The notes: generated from the sequence alone by a model not told the origin. Shown: positions 1 through 5,044, counted from the stretch's first letter. The stretch is 6,278 nucleotides of DNA from Caryophanales bacterium UBA3260 (GCA_002362595.1 DEUO01000077.1:1-6278), one strand, 5' to 3'. Translations and numbers: made by a program.

Positions 1-79
1 TATTTTTTTCTTATAATAAGAAATATTATTATAAATCTATATATTATTAAATATTTTTTATTAATTATTAAAAACTTGA
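1..79. other. AT-rich sequence without a recognisable gene
   Basis: Almost pure A/T with short inverted repeats such as TTCTTAT-A-ATAAGAA near the left edge. I see no open frame with a ribosome binding site and no RNA signature. It may be host flank or element end. The window does not include the other end of the element, so the boundary cannot be placed. Confidence 0.4.
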
Positions 80-108
80 TTGACAAAAATATTAAAATCA
101 TATATCAT
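80..108 (+). promoter_or_regulatory. sigma-70 type promoter of the small RNA
   Basis: A perfect -35 hexamer TTGACA (80-85), a 17-bp spacer and a -10 TATCAT (103-108, one mismatch to TATAAT). Transcription should start near 115, directly at the base of a hairpin. No open reading frame follows, so the promoter appears to serve a non-coding transcript ending at the terminator at 184-214. Confidence 0.7.
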
Positions 109-114
109 TTAATT

Positions 115-214
115 AGCATGATAGATGTCATGCTAGATTGCTCTTATTATTTATTAAGAGTGAATCAACCAAAACCCCCTGAAGGAGCACGATACAATGT
201 GCTCCACTTTTTTT
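115..214 (+). ncRNA. candidate small structured RNA, about 100 nt
   Basis: The stretch lies between a strong promoter and an intrinsic terminator and holds no start codon with a usable frame. It can fold into three successive hairpins. The first is an 8-bp perfect stem TAGCATGA/TCATGCTA (114-121 with 128-135). The second pairs GATT with AATC and CTCTTA with TAAGAG (136-166). The third is the terminator stem GGAGCAC/GTGCTCC. A single-stranded C-rich segment (AACCAAAACCCCCTGAA, 167-183) lies between hairpins two and three and could be a pairing region. I do not recognise the family: it lacks the SRP RNA apical motif and is too short for tmRNA, RNase P RNA or a typical 6S RNA. It could be a host RNA whose 3' end serves as integration site, or an RNA of the element itself. 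Confidence 0.55.
184..214 (+). terminator. intrinsic terminator of the small RNA
   Basis: Perfect 7-bp stem GGAGCAC (184-190) / GTGCTCC (199-205) with an 8-nt loop, followed after AC by seven T residues (208-214). There is no T tract on the other strand, so it acts rightwards only. Confidence 0.8.
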
Positions 215-253
215 GCCCTTTATTTATAAGGGTTTGTAGCATTTCATATTTTT

Positions 254-301
254 GAAATATGCCTTTATGTAACAGTTATGTAACAATTTTAGGCATTTTT
301 C
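254..301. repeat. inverted repeat framing the putative integrase sites
   Basis: GAAATATGCCT at 254-264 and AGGCATTTTTC at 291-301 are reverse complements at 10 of 11 positions. They flank the two TTATGTAACA repeats. The layout, just downstream of the integrase gene and between it and the presumed element end, fits a protein-bound attachment region. The crossover core cannot be located because the opposite end of the element is outside the window. Confidence 0.45.
265..285. repeat. two direct repeats, candidate integrase arm sites
   Basis: TTATGTAACA occurs at 265-274 and again at 276-285, an 11-bp period with a single G between copies. Tyrosine integrases with an N-terminal arm-binding domain, as encoded next door, bind short direct repeats of about this size near the element ends. 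The location beyond the 3' end of int is the usual place. The assignment as arm sites is inferred from position and spacing. Confidence 0.45.
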
Positions 302-310
302 AAATTTTAA

Positions 311-354
311 ACATAAAAAAATAAGGAACTTGGCATATATCCAAATTCCTTATT
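311..354 (-). terminator. intrinsic terminator of the integrase operon
   Basis: Read leftwards: a long stem AATAAGGAA/TTCCTTATT (346-354 with 320-328), extended by TTGG/CCAA around the loop, followed by a T tract (the A run at 314-319). It begins five bases beyond the integrase stop codon and closes the mob-orf-int transcription unit. Confidence 0.85.
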
Positions 355-358
355 TCTA

Positions 359-1543
359 TTATAAACTCATTTCAAAGTCATCTTTATTATCTTTATAATC
401 ATTTGATTTATCGCACTCAATATTTTTTTCTCTCGTATCATTTAATTTGTCAATAAGACCAATGATATTGTCTAGTTTATTTTTAAACATATGAGAGTAA
501 GTATTTAATGTTTCATCAATTTTAGAGTGTCCTAAATATTTAGCAACAAGTGTTATGTCTGCACCATTATTGATAAGTAATGAAGCACAGGAATGTCTAA
601 AATCGTGGATTCTAATAACTTTAACACCTGCCTCTTTACATTTATTATTTTTTCTTCTTCTAATGACATCATCTCCAAGTGGGGTAGAATTACCAAATAT
701 AAACCACTCCTCTTGAAAATTAGTATAACTCATAGCATTTTCTTTTAATTCTTTTAAATCGTTTACTAATTCTTTTGGTATGGGTAGTGTTCTATTACTT
801 GTTAAAGTTTTAGGGCTTGTAATCGTGTATTTTTTTCTATTTACATTATCATTAAGCCCTTTATTTATTCTAATTGTGTTATTTGTAAAATTGATGTCAT
901 TCCAATTCAATGCTCGTGCTTCTCCTTTACGAAGTCCACAAAAGTATAACGTTTTAAATAAACATTTGAAAGTTAAGTCATCTTCTTTATCAATAAATTT
1001 ACTAAATTCATCATAAGTCCAAAATTCCATTTCTTTTTTGATTTCATTTGGATCAGTAAAGTTTGTCATTTTAGGGTATATTTGATTAAAATTTAAACCA
1101 TACCATTTTGTACCAAAATTCATAATCGTTTTTAAAAACTTATAAATATAGTTTCTAGTTCTGTTTGATAAAGGATATTCTAAAATTTTCTTTCGCCACA
1201 TTTCATAATTTTGTAAACTAAAATCTTTTACTTTGATATTATCTAAAAGAGACATATATCGCATTCTATCTTTATAGGTATTTAAAGTAGTCTCTTTAAC
1301 TTTATCTTTTTGATATTCATAAAAGGCAAGATACAACTCTTTAAAAGTCATATTGTTATCAGGTCTATATTTATCTAATTCTAAAAGGAAAATTCTTTCA
1401 GCCTCTTGAGCCTCTGGCTTGGTTTTAAATAACTTTGATTGATATTGCTTTGTTTTACCATCTAAATCTTTATATCGCACATGGAAATTCCATTTACGAC
1501 CATCTTTAGTCCATTTTTTTGGATCTAATCTACTAACTGACAT
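359..1543 (-). CDS. int: tyrosine site-specific integrase
   Basis: Integrase/recombinase of the phage-ICE tyrosine recombinase family, which would insert and excise the element by strand exchange at an attachment site. The 394-residue protein has the full three-domain plan. Residues 1-60 form an arm-DNA-binding domain (Trp-rich, RKWNFHVRYKDLDGK). Residues about 65-145 form the SAM-like core-binding domain. The catalytic domain runs from about 170 to 360. All catalytic residues are visible: R205 in CGLRKGE, K245 in TSPKT, H313 and R316 in HDFRHS, H339 in LGHS and the nucleophile Y349 in NTYSHMF. The start at 1543 has AAAGG ten bases upstream, lying inside the last codons of the small gene before it, so translation is probably coupled. 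A charged tail of about 45 residues follows the catalytic Tyr and ends KDDFEMSL. The gene is last in its operon and precedes a strong terminator. Length and residues indicate a working enzyme. Confidence 0.96.
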   Translation of the reverse strand: MSVSRLDPKKWTKDGRKWNFHVRYKDLDGKTKQYQSKLFKTKPEAQEAERIFLLELDKYRPDNNMTFKELYLAFYEYQKDKVKETTLNTYKDRMRYMSLLDNIKVKDFSLQNYEMWRKKILEYPLSNRTRNYIYKFLKTIMNFGTKWYGLNFNQIYPKMTNFTDPNEIKKEMEFWTYDEFSKFIDKEDDLTFKCLFKTLYFCGLRKGEARALNWNDINFTNNTIRINKGLNDNVNRKKYTITSPKTLTSNRTLPIPKELVNDLKELKENAMSYTNFQEEWFIFGNSTPLGDDVIRRRKNNKCKEAGVKVIRIHDFRHSCASLLINNGADITLVAKYLGHSKIDETLNTYSHMFKNKLDNIIGLIDKLNDTREKNIECDKSNDYKDNKDDFEMSL

Positions 1544-1547
1544 AATA

Positions 1548-1754
1548 TCACAACCTTTCCATTTCTATTTCATTTTTGTTAGTATTTTCTAAATTAAAAA
1601 GAACTTTTTTGTGTTCTTCTAAAGCCATTGTATGGTATTTTATACTTTTTTTATCATCTCTAGCTTTATCTTCTTTGAGTGATAATTCTAGTGACTCGAT
1701 TATTAATTTTTCTTTTTCAATAGTAGTGTTTTTATCAATAATAATTTCCATCAT
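1548..1754 (-). CDS. small charged protein between mob and int, unknown function
   Basis: A 68-residue protein I do not recognise. It is rich in Lys and Glu with regularly spaced Leu/Ile (IESLELSLKED, EEHKKVLFNLEN), so mostly helical and possibly a short coiled coil. There is no signal peptide, membrane segment or Cys motif. It is very likely real: AGAAAGGAG lies seven bases before the ATG at 1754, the frame starts 14 bases after the relaxase stop, and it ends four bases before the integrase start, with the integrase ribosome binding site inside its last codons. Position next to int would suit an excision factor or recombination accessory, but it has no winged-helix or other DNA-binding signature typical of excisionases. 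A relaxase accessory is equally possible. Confidence 0.8.
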   Translation of the reverse strand: MMEIIIDKNTTIEKEKLIIESLELSLKEDKARDDKKSIKYHTMALEEHKKVLFNLENTNKNEIEMERL

Positions 1755-1768
1755 ATAAATGCTCCTTT

Positions 1769-3202
1769 CTACATTCCAATTTCATAATCATCTTTGTCTT
1801 TATCATTATTTTTGTTATAGTAACCATGGTTAATTGCATCAGCAATATCTTCATAATCTTCTAAACGTTCTTTAGGTTTATCTCTACCTAAAACTTTGTC
1901 GATTGCCTTACACATTTTTTTAAATAGATTTTTCCACTTTTCAACTTCTTTTTCAAACTTGATTTTCATACTATCAACAGTATTATTCAAAATATCTACT
2001 AATTCGCTTAATCTACCAATTTCTTGCTTTTGTTCATTGATAGTAGATTTTTGCTCTTTAATGATTTTATTTTTTTTGATTAGTTCGCTATTATTTTTAA
2101 AAGTATTATTTTCCTTTGTTAGTTTATCAATCATTAAATCTTTGTTATTATTATCAGTAGATAGAATAGTCACTTTATTTTCTAAACCTTTAGTATATTC
2201 TATGATTTTAGATACATCATCTTCTTTGTAACCACCTAGTTTTCTTTTTACAGGATTTAGTAAATCATTATCAACCTCTTTTTCTAGGTTTTTAAGCCCA
2301 TTTTTAGAGTTTTCAATTATTTGTAGGGTATTTTCCTTTTCTTGGTTTAATTCTTCTAATTCAGCCTTTTTCTCGGCAATATCATACTCTAATTTAGATT
2401 GATTTTGTTTGTTTGCTCCAATGTCTCCTCGATAGAGATTAAAACCTTTTTCAGTTATAAATTTATTAAAGTCATTTTGCATTTGATGAAAAGATAATTT
2501 ACCACCTTTTTGTTTCCAAAACTGATCGCAGTTTAGAAATTTGCCTTTGACTTCCTCATAGACAATTTTACCTTTATCATCACGAAGTAATTTAGGAACA
2601 ATAGTGGTAGTTCCATCTTTCTTTTTAACTTTCTCTTTAACAACATTTCCATCTTTATCTTTGACATAACATTTTCTTTTAACCTTATCAACAACAGGTA
2701 GAAAATATGCTTGTAGATGTGGTGTATCTTCATCATAATGAATTTGAGCGAGAAGTATATTTTCTTTGCCAACATAATTTTTTAAAAATTCCATACAGGA
2801 GTCAAAAAAGAAAGATACAGCATTTGGTATATCTTCCTTTGATTTTATTTTTGGTATCATAACTGCTTGACCTTTTTTATCTCCTGTGTGATAAGTTCTA
2901 CCACTATCTACAAATTCCATTCCTAGTGCTTGAAAAAATTCAGGACCACTTGTAAATGTTACACCATTTAATAAATTAGTTTTACGTTTATCTAAATACT
3001 CTATTTTCCTTTTTTTTAAATTGTATTTCACTTCTTGATATAAATTATTTTGAGTAAGTGAAACATATTCTATATTATAAACTTTACGTTCTATATCATA
3101 ATTACCTGTACCTTTTCGGTCTTTCATTTCAACACCTATATTATACAAATCATCTTTCTTATATTGTGTTTCTACTCGTACAACTTGTTTGCCATCATAC
3201 AT
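1769..3202 (-). CDS. mob: MobV-family relaxase (Pre/Mob plasmid recombination enzyme)
   Basis: Relaxase that would nick the element at oriT and carry the strand to a recipient through another element's conjugation channel. The 477-residue protein has an N-terminal catalytic domain (about 1-260) and a long coiled-coil C-terminal half (about 266-430, heptad-like Leu/Ile with Lys/Glu/Asn), as in Pre/Mob proteins. The metal/catalytic motif appears at H155-Y-D-E-D-T-P-H162-L-Q164. The usual pattern in this family is HxDExxPHxH, so the last His is Gln here. The N-terminal block RKGTGNYDIERKVYNIEY (residues 29-46) sits where MobM-type proteins have their first motif, but without an obvious catalytic His. 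Start at 3202: AAAGGAGG lies six bases upstream. It is the first gene of a mob-orf-int operon, directly behind the hairpin-rich probable oriT. The last residues, KDDYEIGM, resemble the end of the integrase. Confidence 0.92.
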   Translation of the reverse strand: MYDGKQVVRVETQYKKDDLYNIGVEMKDRKGTGNYDIERKVYNIEYVSLTQNNLYQEVKYNLKKRKIEYLDKRKTNLLNGVTFTSGPEFFQALGMEFVDSGRTYHTGDKKGQAVMIPKIKSKEDIPNAVSFFFDSCMEFLKNYVGKENILLAQIHYDEDTPHLQAYFLPVVDKVKRKCYVKDKDGNVVKEKVKKKDGTTTIVPKLLRDDKGKIVYEEVKGKFLNCDQFWKQKGGKLSFHQMQNDFNKFITEKGFNLYRGDIGANKQNQSKLEYDIAEKKAELEELNQEKENTLQIIENSKNGLKNLEKEVDNDLLNPVKRKLGGYKEDDVSKIIEYTKGLENKVTILSTDNNNKDLMIDKLTKENNTFKNNSELIKKNKIIKEQKSTINEQKQEIGRLSELVDILNNTVDSMKIKFEKEVEKWKNLFKKMCKAIDKVLGRDKPKERLEDYEDIADAINHGYYNKNNDKDKDDYEIGM

Positions 3203-3237
3203 TTAATTCCTCCTTTGCTTGTACTTCTTTGAGGGGA

Positions 3238-3255
3238 AGGTCTATTTATTGACCT
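3238..3255. repeat. inverted repeat nearest mob
   Basis: AGGTC (3238-3242) and GACCT (3251-3255) with an 8-nt A/T loop. It is the repeat closest to the mob ribosome binding site, 22 bases away. Confidence 0.5.
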
Positions 3256-3257
3256 AT

Positions 3258-3286
3258 CTCACTAGGGCATAGCCCATTATCGTGAG
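3258..3286. repeat. nested inverted repeat, best candidate for the relaxase site
   Basis: Outer arms CTCAC (3258-3262) and GTGAG (3282-3286) enclose an inner hairpin GGGC-ATA-GCCC (3265-3275) and the unpaired stretch ATTAT. On the mob strand it contains GATAATGGGCTATGCCC. From memory this recalls the TAGTGGGTTAT-type nick sequences of small MobV plasmids, but I cannot confirm that here. It is the most GC-rich and most asymmetric of the hairpins, which suits a recognition hairpin with a single-stranded nick segment. Confidence 0.4.
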
Positions 3287-3304
3287 TTTAGGGAGTTCCC
3301 TAAA
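3287..3304. repeat. perfect 8-bp inverted repeat
   Basis: TTTAGGGA (3287-3294) and TCCCTAAA (3297-3304) separated by GT, followed by AACCCC. It directly abuts the nested repeat 3258-3286, making a continuous 47-base structured unit. A related sequence with a 3-bp insertion occurs again at 5704-5723. Confidence 0.6.
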
Positions 3305-3313
3305 AACCCCTTG

Positions 3314-3368
3314 CTTGTTTAACCAGCAAATGCCTAAGTTATCACAAAGGCAAATGCTTATAAACAAG
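3314..3368. repeat. long imperfect hairpin
   Basis: Perfect outer arms CTTGTTTA (3314-3321) and TAAACAAG (3361-3368) enclose AGCAAATGCCT (3325-3335) and AGGCAAATGCT (3348-3358), which pair at 9 of 11 positions around two A-A mismatches. The loop is 12 nt. The symmetric mismatches in the middle of the inner stem would form an internal bulge in either ssDNA or RNA. Confidence 0.6.
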
Positions 3369-3406
3369 ATTAAATAATAAGAACCTACTGGTACTTATTA
3401 TTTAAT
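3369..3406. repeat. perfect 13-bp inverted repeat with an inner GGT/ACC stem
   Basis: ATTAAATAATAAG (3369-3381) and CTTATTATTTAAT (3394-3406) are exact reverse complements. Inside, after one A-A mismatch, ACC (3383-3385) pairs with GGT (3390-3392) around the loop TACT. It abuts the hairpin 3314-3368 without a gap. Confidence 0.75.
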
Positions 3407-3407
3407 G

Positions 3408-3437
3408 AATTATGAAAGAGTAGTACCTTTCATAATT
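3408..3437. repeat. perfect 11-bp inverted repeat
   Basis: AATTATGAAAG (3408-3418) and CTTTCATAATT (3427-3437) flank the loop AGTAGTAC. One base separates it from the preceding hairpin. No T tract follows on either strand, so it is not a standard terminator. Confidence 0.75.
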
Positions 3438-3465
3438 GTAAAAATATTCACTATCGCCACTTTCA

Positions 3466-3493
3466 CGAGTAAACTCGCAAAACGTGCCACGTT
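3466..3493. repeat. two short adjacent hairpins
   Basis: CGAGT-AA-ACTCG (3466-3477) and AACGT-GCC-ACGTT (3481-3493). On the plus strand a T run follows the second (3496-3501), but no rightward gene is upstream of it. They mark the repA-proximal border of the structured region. Confidence 0.45.
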
Positions 3494-3510
3494 AATTTTT
3501 TAATTATTTT

Positions 3511-3539
3511 ACTTATGAAAATTACTCATTTTCATAAGT
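3511..3539. repeat. perfect 12-bp inverted repeat at the ATPase stop codon
   Basis: ACTTATGAAAAT (3511-3522) and ATTTTCATAAGT (3528-3539) around a 5-nt loop. It covers the last codons and stop of the leftward ATPase gene. Leftwards it is followed by AAAATAATTAAAAAATT, not by a T tract, so it is more likely an mRNA 3'-protecting or attenuating hairpin than a terminator. Confidence 0.65.
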
Positions 3540-4475
3540 TGGTTCTTCATATCTTGCAGTATAAATTCTTTCGGTAGATGTTCTTCTTTGCTCAATATGA
3601 AGTCCTTCTTTTTCTAAATTATCTATATTGTTATTTAATAATTTTCCAAATGCTGATGGAGTAATTTGCAAATTTAATTTACTCGTTATATCTGATGCAT
3701 TAAAGGTAAAATCTTTTTGTTTAATAGCATAATTTAGAAATGTTAGTATATTGTAATTTAAATCTTCACTCTCAACTTCTGATAGTTGAAATCTTAAATT
3801 ATCATCTCTTTTTAAAACTAAATCTAATCCCTCATAATCTCTACTTTCAAAGTTTAAAAATATTTTGTTTTTAATGTTTGGGTCTTGTTTTAAAGTTATT
3901 TTTCCATCAACTGATCCATCAATAGCAGTGCTACCTAAAGAAGTATTATTCTTATTTAGGTGATGAACTAGAAGAATAGTAAAGTTATATTTTTTATATA
4001 TTTCTCTAAATTTTGGAATAACAACTTGTCCTATATCTTGATAGTTATTTAAGTCATACCCACCATTTAAATCAATTCCACTAAACATATCAACTATTAT
4101 AAATCTACCATTATATTCATTTGCAAAATCTTGAAATTGTAATTGTAAATCCGTAAGATTTAATTTTCTTTCATTAGGGTTTTGTTCTATGAGTAAAAAA
4201 TTATCATCACTAAAATTTAAATTCATTTTATCTATTCTATCTAGTAATTGCCCAGAATCCATTTCTGTGCTAATATATAAGACAGGAGATGAATTAGTTT
4301 TAAATCCTAAAAATGTTGTTCCTGTTGCAATAGAGTTAGCAAGTTCTAGTGCCAACAACGACTTGCCAACTTTTGGCCTTGCAACTAAACGATATAATCC
4401 ATTAGATTTCATAAGATTATCAACTATGAAGTCTTTTTTTGTTGAATCTTTTCTCATTTCACTTATTGTTTTCAT
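3522..4475 (-). CDS. RepA/DnaB-type AAA ATPase, probable replication helicase
   Basis: A 317-residue RecA-fold ATPase of the RepA (plasmid RSF1010-like, AAA_25) type, which would act as a replicative helicase or loader for the element. Walker A is ARPKVGKS at residues 32-39 (K38, S39). A conserved acidic residue follows in YISTEMDSG (E71). Walker B is RFIIVDMFSG (D129). The LLVHHLNK segment (168-175) and GSTAIDGSVDG (181-191) match the helicase sensor/loop region of this family. After about residue 240 a C-terminal part looks like a winged helix (NYILTFLNYAIKQKDFTFNASDITSKL region). The start at 4475 is supported by AGAAAGGAG five bases upstream, placed directly at the stop of the preceding gene. 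The pair is therefore one transcription unit. No initiator or primase is visible in the window, so it may be beyond the edge or supplied by the host. Confidence 0.85.
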   Translation of the reverse strand: MKTISEMRKDSTKKDFIVDNLMKSNGLYRLVARPKVGKSLLALELANSIATGTTFLGFKTNSSPVLYISTEMDSGQLLDRIDKMNLNFSDDNFLLIEQNPNERKLNLTDLQLQFQDFANEYNGRFIIVDMFSGIDLNGGYDLNNYQDIGQVVIPKFREIYKKYNFTILLVHHLNKNNTSLGSTAIDGSVDGKITLKQDPNIKNKIFLNFESRDYEGLDLVLKRDDNLRFQLSEVESEDLNYNILTFLNYAIKQKDFTFNASDITSKLNLQITPSAFGKLLNNNIDNLEKEGLHIEQRRTSTERIYTARYEEPTYENE

Positions 4476-4487
4476 GCTGACTCCTTT

Positions 4488-4727
4488 CTAATTTGCAATT
4501 TCTTTAGACACTTTTTGCAAATAATTTATATTTATTTTTAGATAATTTACAACTTCATTCATAGGAAGTAGTTTATTAGGAAGTAAATACCCTTTACTTT
4601 CTAAATCTAATTTAATTTCATTTTTAAGTTTTATTGTACTATTTTTACCTAATCCAGTCAGTTTTTGTAAATCACTTAGATTACACCATTGTTTTGATAT
4701 TAAATTTAAAGTTTCTTTTGCATTCAT
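4488..4727 (-). CDS. small HTH-like DNA-binding protein before the ATPase
   Basis: A 79-residue protein. Residues about 14-65 (WCNLSDLQKLTGLGKNST, then KNEIKLDLESKGYLLPNKLLP, then MNEVVNYLKI) have the pattern of a helix-turn-helix followed by a wing and a short helix. It resembles the small mobile-element proteins grouped as DUF3173-like or excisionase-like. The ATG at 4727 has AGAGAGG six bases upstream, and the stop abuts the ribosome binding site of the ATPase gene. Being first in a replication operon behind a long leader, it may be an origin-binding initiator partner for the ATPase or a directionality factor. Which of these cannot be told from sequence alone. Confidence 0.75.
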   Translation of the reverse strand: MNAKETLNLISKQWCNLSDLQKLTGLGKNSTIKLKNEIKLDLESKGYLLPNKLLPMNEVVNYLKININYLQKVSKEIAN

Positions 4728-4781
4728 TTATTACCTCTCTTTCTTGATGGTTTCAGTATTACCAACAACTCCCTTTAAGGA

Positions 4782-4810
4782 TGTATATATAGTTATTAAC
4801 CATATATGTA
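4782..4810. repeat. near-palindrome in the leader
   Basis: ATATAT (4785-4790) and GTTA (4792-4795) are mirrored by TAAC (4797-4800) and ATATAT (4802-4807) around a central T, with one mismatched pair. The loop is too small for an RNA hairpin, so it is more likely a DNA-binding dyad or a melting element. Confidence 0.35.
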
Positions 4811-4904
4811 ACGAAGATTTTAGATAATCTACAACTCCGTGCCAATAGGATACTTGCCTTGCATTTATTTAACGAGTCGGCAGAATATCGGTGATGTCCA
4901 ACTC

Positions 4905-4925
4905 TATTCAATTTTCAAAGAACTA
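4905..4925 (-). promoter_or_regulatory. boxA-like antitermination element
   Basis: Read leftwards the sequence is TAGTTCTTTGAAAATTGAATA. It matches the boxA sequence found at the start of rRNA leaders in Bacillota (core GTTCTTTGAAAA), where NusB-S10 binds to make RNA polymerase resistant to termination. It lies about 56 bases after the predicted transcription start, in the right orientation. The similarity is read by eye; function is inferred. Confidence 0.5.
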
Positions 4926-4927
4926 TG

Positions 4928-4943
4928 TGGTGCTAATTGTCAA
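4928..4943 (-). promoter_or_regulatory. operator-like copy A
   Basis: TTGACAATTAGCACCA on the minus strand. It shares the pattern GnCAnnnnRCACC with three other copies in this intergenic region. It starts with a perfect -35 hexamer, but no acceptable -10 follows at the right distance. It lies just upstream of the boxA. Confidence 0.45.
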
Positions 4944-4962
4944 CTTGATTTATAATTTAAAA

Positions 4963-4978
4963 GTGCCAATATGCACCT
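4963..4978 (+). promoter_or_regulatory. operator-like copy B
   Basis: GTGCCAATATGCACCT on the plus strand, the most diverged of the four copies. It lies immediately downstream of the leftward transcription start, inverted relative to copy A with centres 35 bases apart. Confidence 0.4.
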
Positions 4979-4987
4979 AACAATTAC

Positions 4988-5016
4988 AATATAATACCTT
5001 TGGTGTAAAATGTCAA
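4988..5016 (-). promoter_or_regulatory. leftward promoter for the replication/mobilization genes
   Basis: Read leftwards: TTGACA (5016-5011), 17-bp spacer, TATATT (4993-4988), giving a start near 4981. The -35 and spacer contain operator copy C (TTGACATTTTACACCA, 5016-5001), so a bound regulator would block polymerase. This is the only strong leftward promoter I find upstream of the HTH gene, ATPase, mob and int. Confidence 0.75.
5001..5016 (-). promoter_or_regulatory. operator-like copy C
   Basis: TTGACATTTTACACCA, overlapping the -35 hexamer and spacer of the leftward promoter. It occupies the same position relative to its promoter as copy D does in the rightward one. Confidence 0.55.
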
Positions 5017-5018
5017 CA

Positions 5019-5044
5019 TAAAATTTGAAAAAAATCAAATTTTA
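5019..5044. repeat. perfect 10-bp inverted repeat between the divergent promoters
   Basis: TAAAATTTGA (5019-5028) and TCAAATTTTA (5035-5044) around six A residues. It lies upstream of both -35 hexamers, where A/T-rich UP elements or a second regulator site would be expected. The unbroken A run at 5028-5034 would also bend the DNA. Confidence 0.55.

Larger units (their letters stand above)
3203..3510. other. hairpin-rich non-coding region, probable oriT
   Basis: No gene fits in these 308 bases. Instead they hold a string of inverted repeats, listed separately, with hardly any unpaired DNA between 3238 and 3437. MobV relaxases act on an oriT immediately upstream of their own gene that contains small inverted repeats, so this is the expected place. 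The region also forms the transcribed spacer between the ATPase gene and mob, because I see no convincing leftward promoter in it. The hairpins would then also be in the mRNA, where they could attenuate mob-int expression. Assignment as oriT rests on position and structure; the nick site is not known. Confidence 0.6.
4728..4981 (-). promoter_or_regulatory. long structured leader of the leftward operon
   Basis: About 254 bases separate the predicted start of the leftward transcript (near 4981) from the first gene. The stretch 4831-4900 is about 44% G+C by my count, clearly higher than its AT-rich surroundings, although it is not coding. The leader begins with an rRNA-like boxA (4905-4925). It contains a short stem AGATT/AATCT (4816-4831), a near-palindrome at 4782-4810 and three GAGTTG motifs spaced 66 and 67 bases apart (CAACTC on the plus strand at 4766, 4832 and 4899). 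These features point to a conserved cis-acting RNA or an origin. I see no known riboswitch or T-box consensus. Confidence 0.5.

Noticed and set aside
216..232. CCCTT/AAGGG hairpin following the small-RNA terminator
   Set aside because: Only five pairs with an A/T loop and no T tract. It is probably incidental.
780..1016. Rightward open frame opposite the integrase gene
   Set aside because: It has no ribosome binding site, is hydrophobic low-complexity sequence, and lies wholly over conserved integrase codons. Other rightward frames opposite the small gene, mob and the ATPase are rejected for the same reasons.
1548..1550. Mycoplasma-type code with TGA as Trp, suggested by the low GC
   Set aside because: Trp codons are TGG in all proteins, and TGA stops the 68-residue gene exactly before the integrase start.
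2533..2775. Second leftward frame inside mob
   Set aside because: It overlaps the relaxase catalytic domain in another frame, has no start signal and low-complexity product.
4759..4803. A 14-codon leader peptide on the minus strand upstream of the HTH gene, near a GGGAG and ending at TAA
   Set aside because: No ribosome binding site precedes its ATG, and it has no run of regulatory codons as in attenuation peptides.
4915..4943. Second leftward promoter using the TTGACA at 4943-4938
   Set aside because: The hexamer 17 bp downstream is CTTTGA, which is not a usable -10. The hexamer is better explained as part of the repeated operator.
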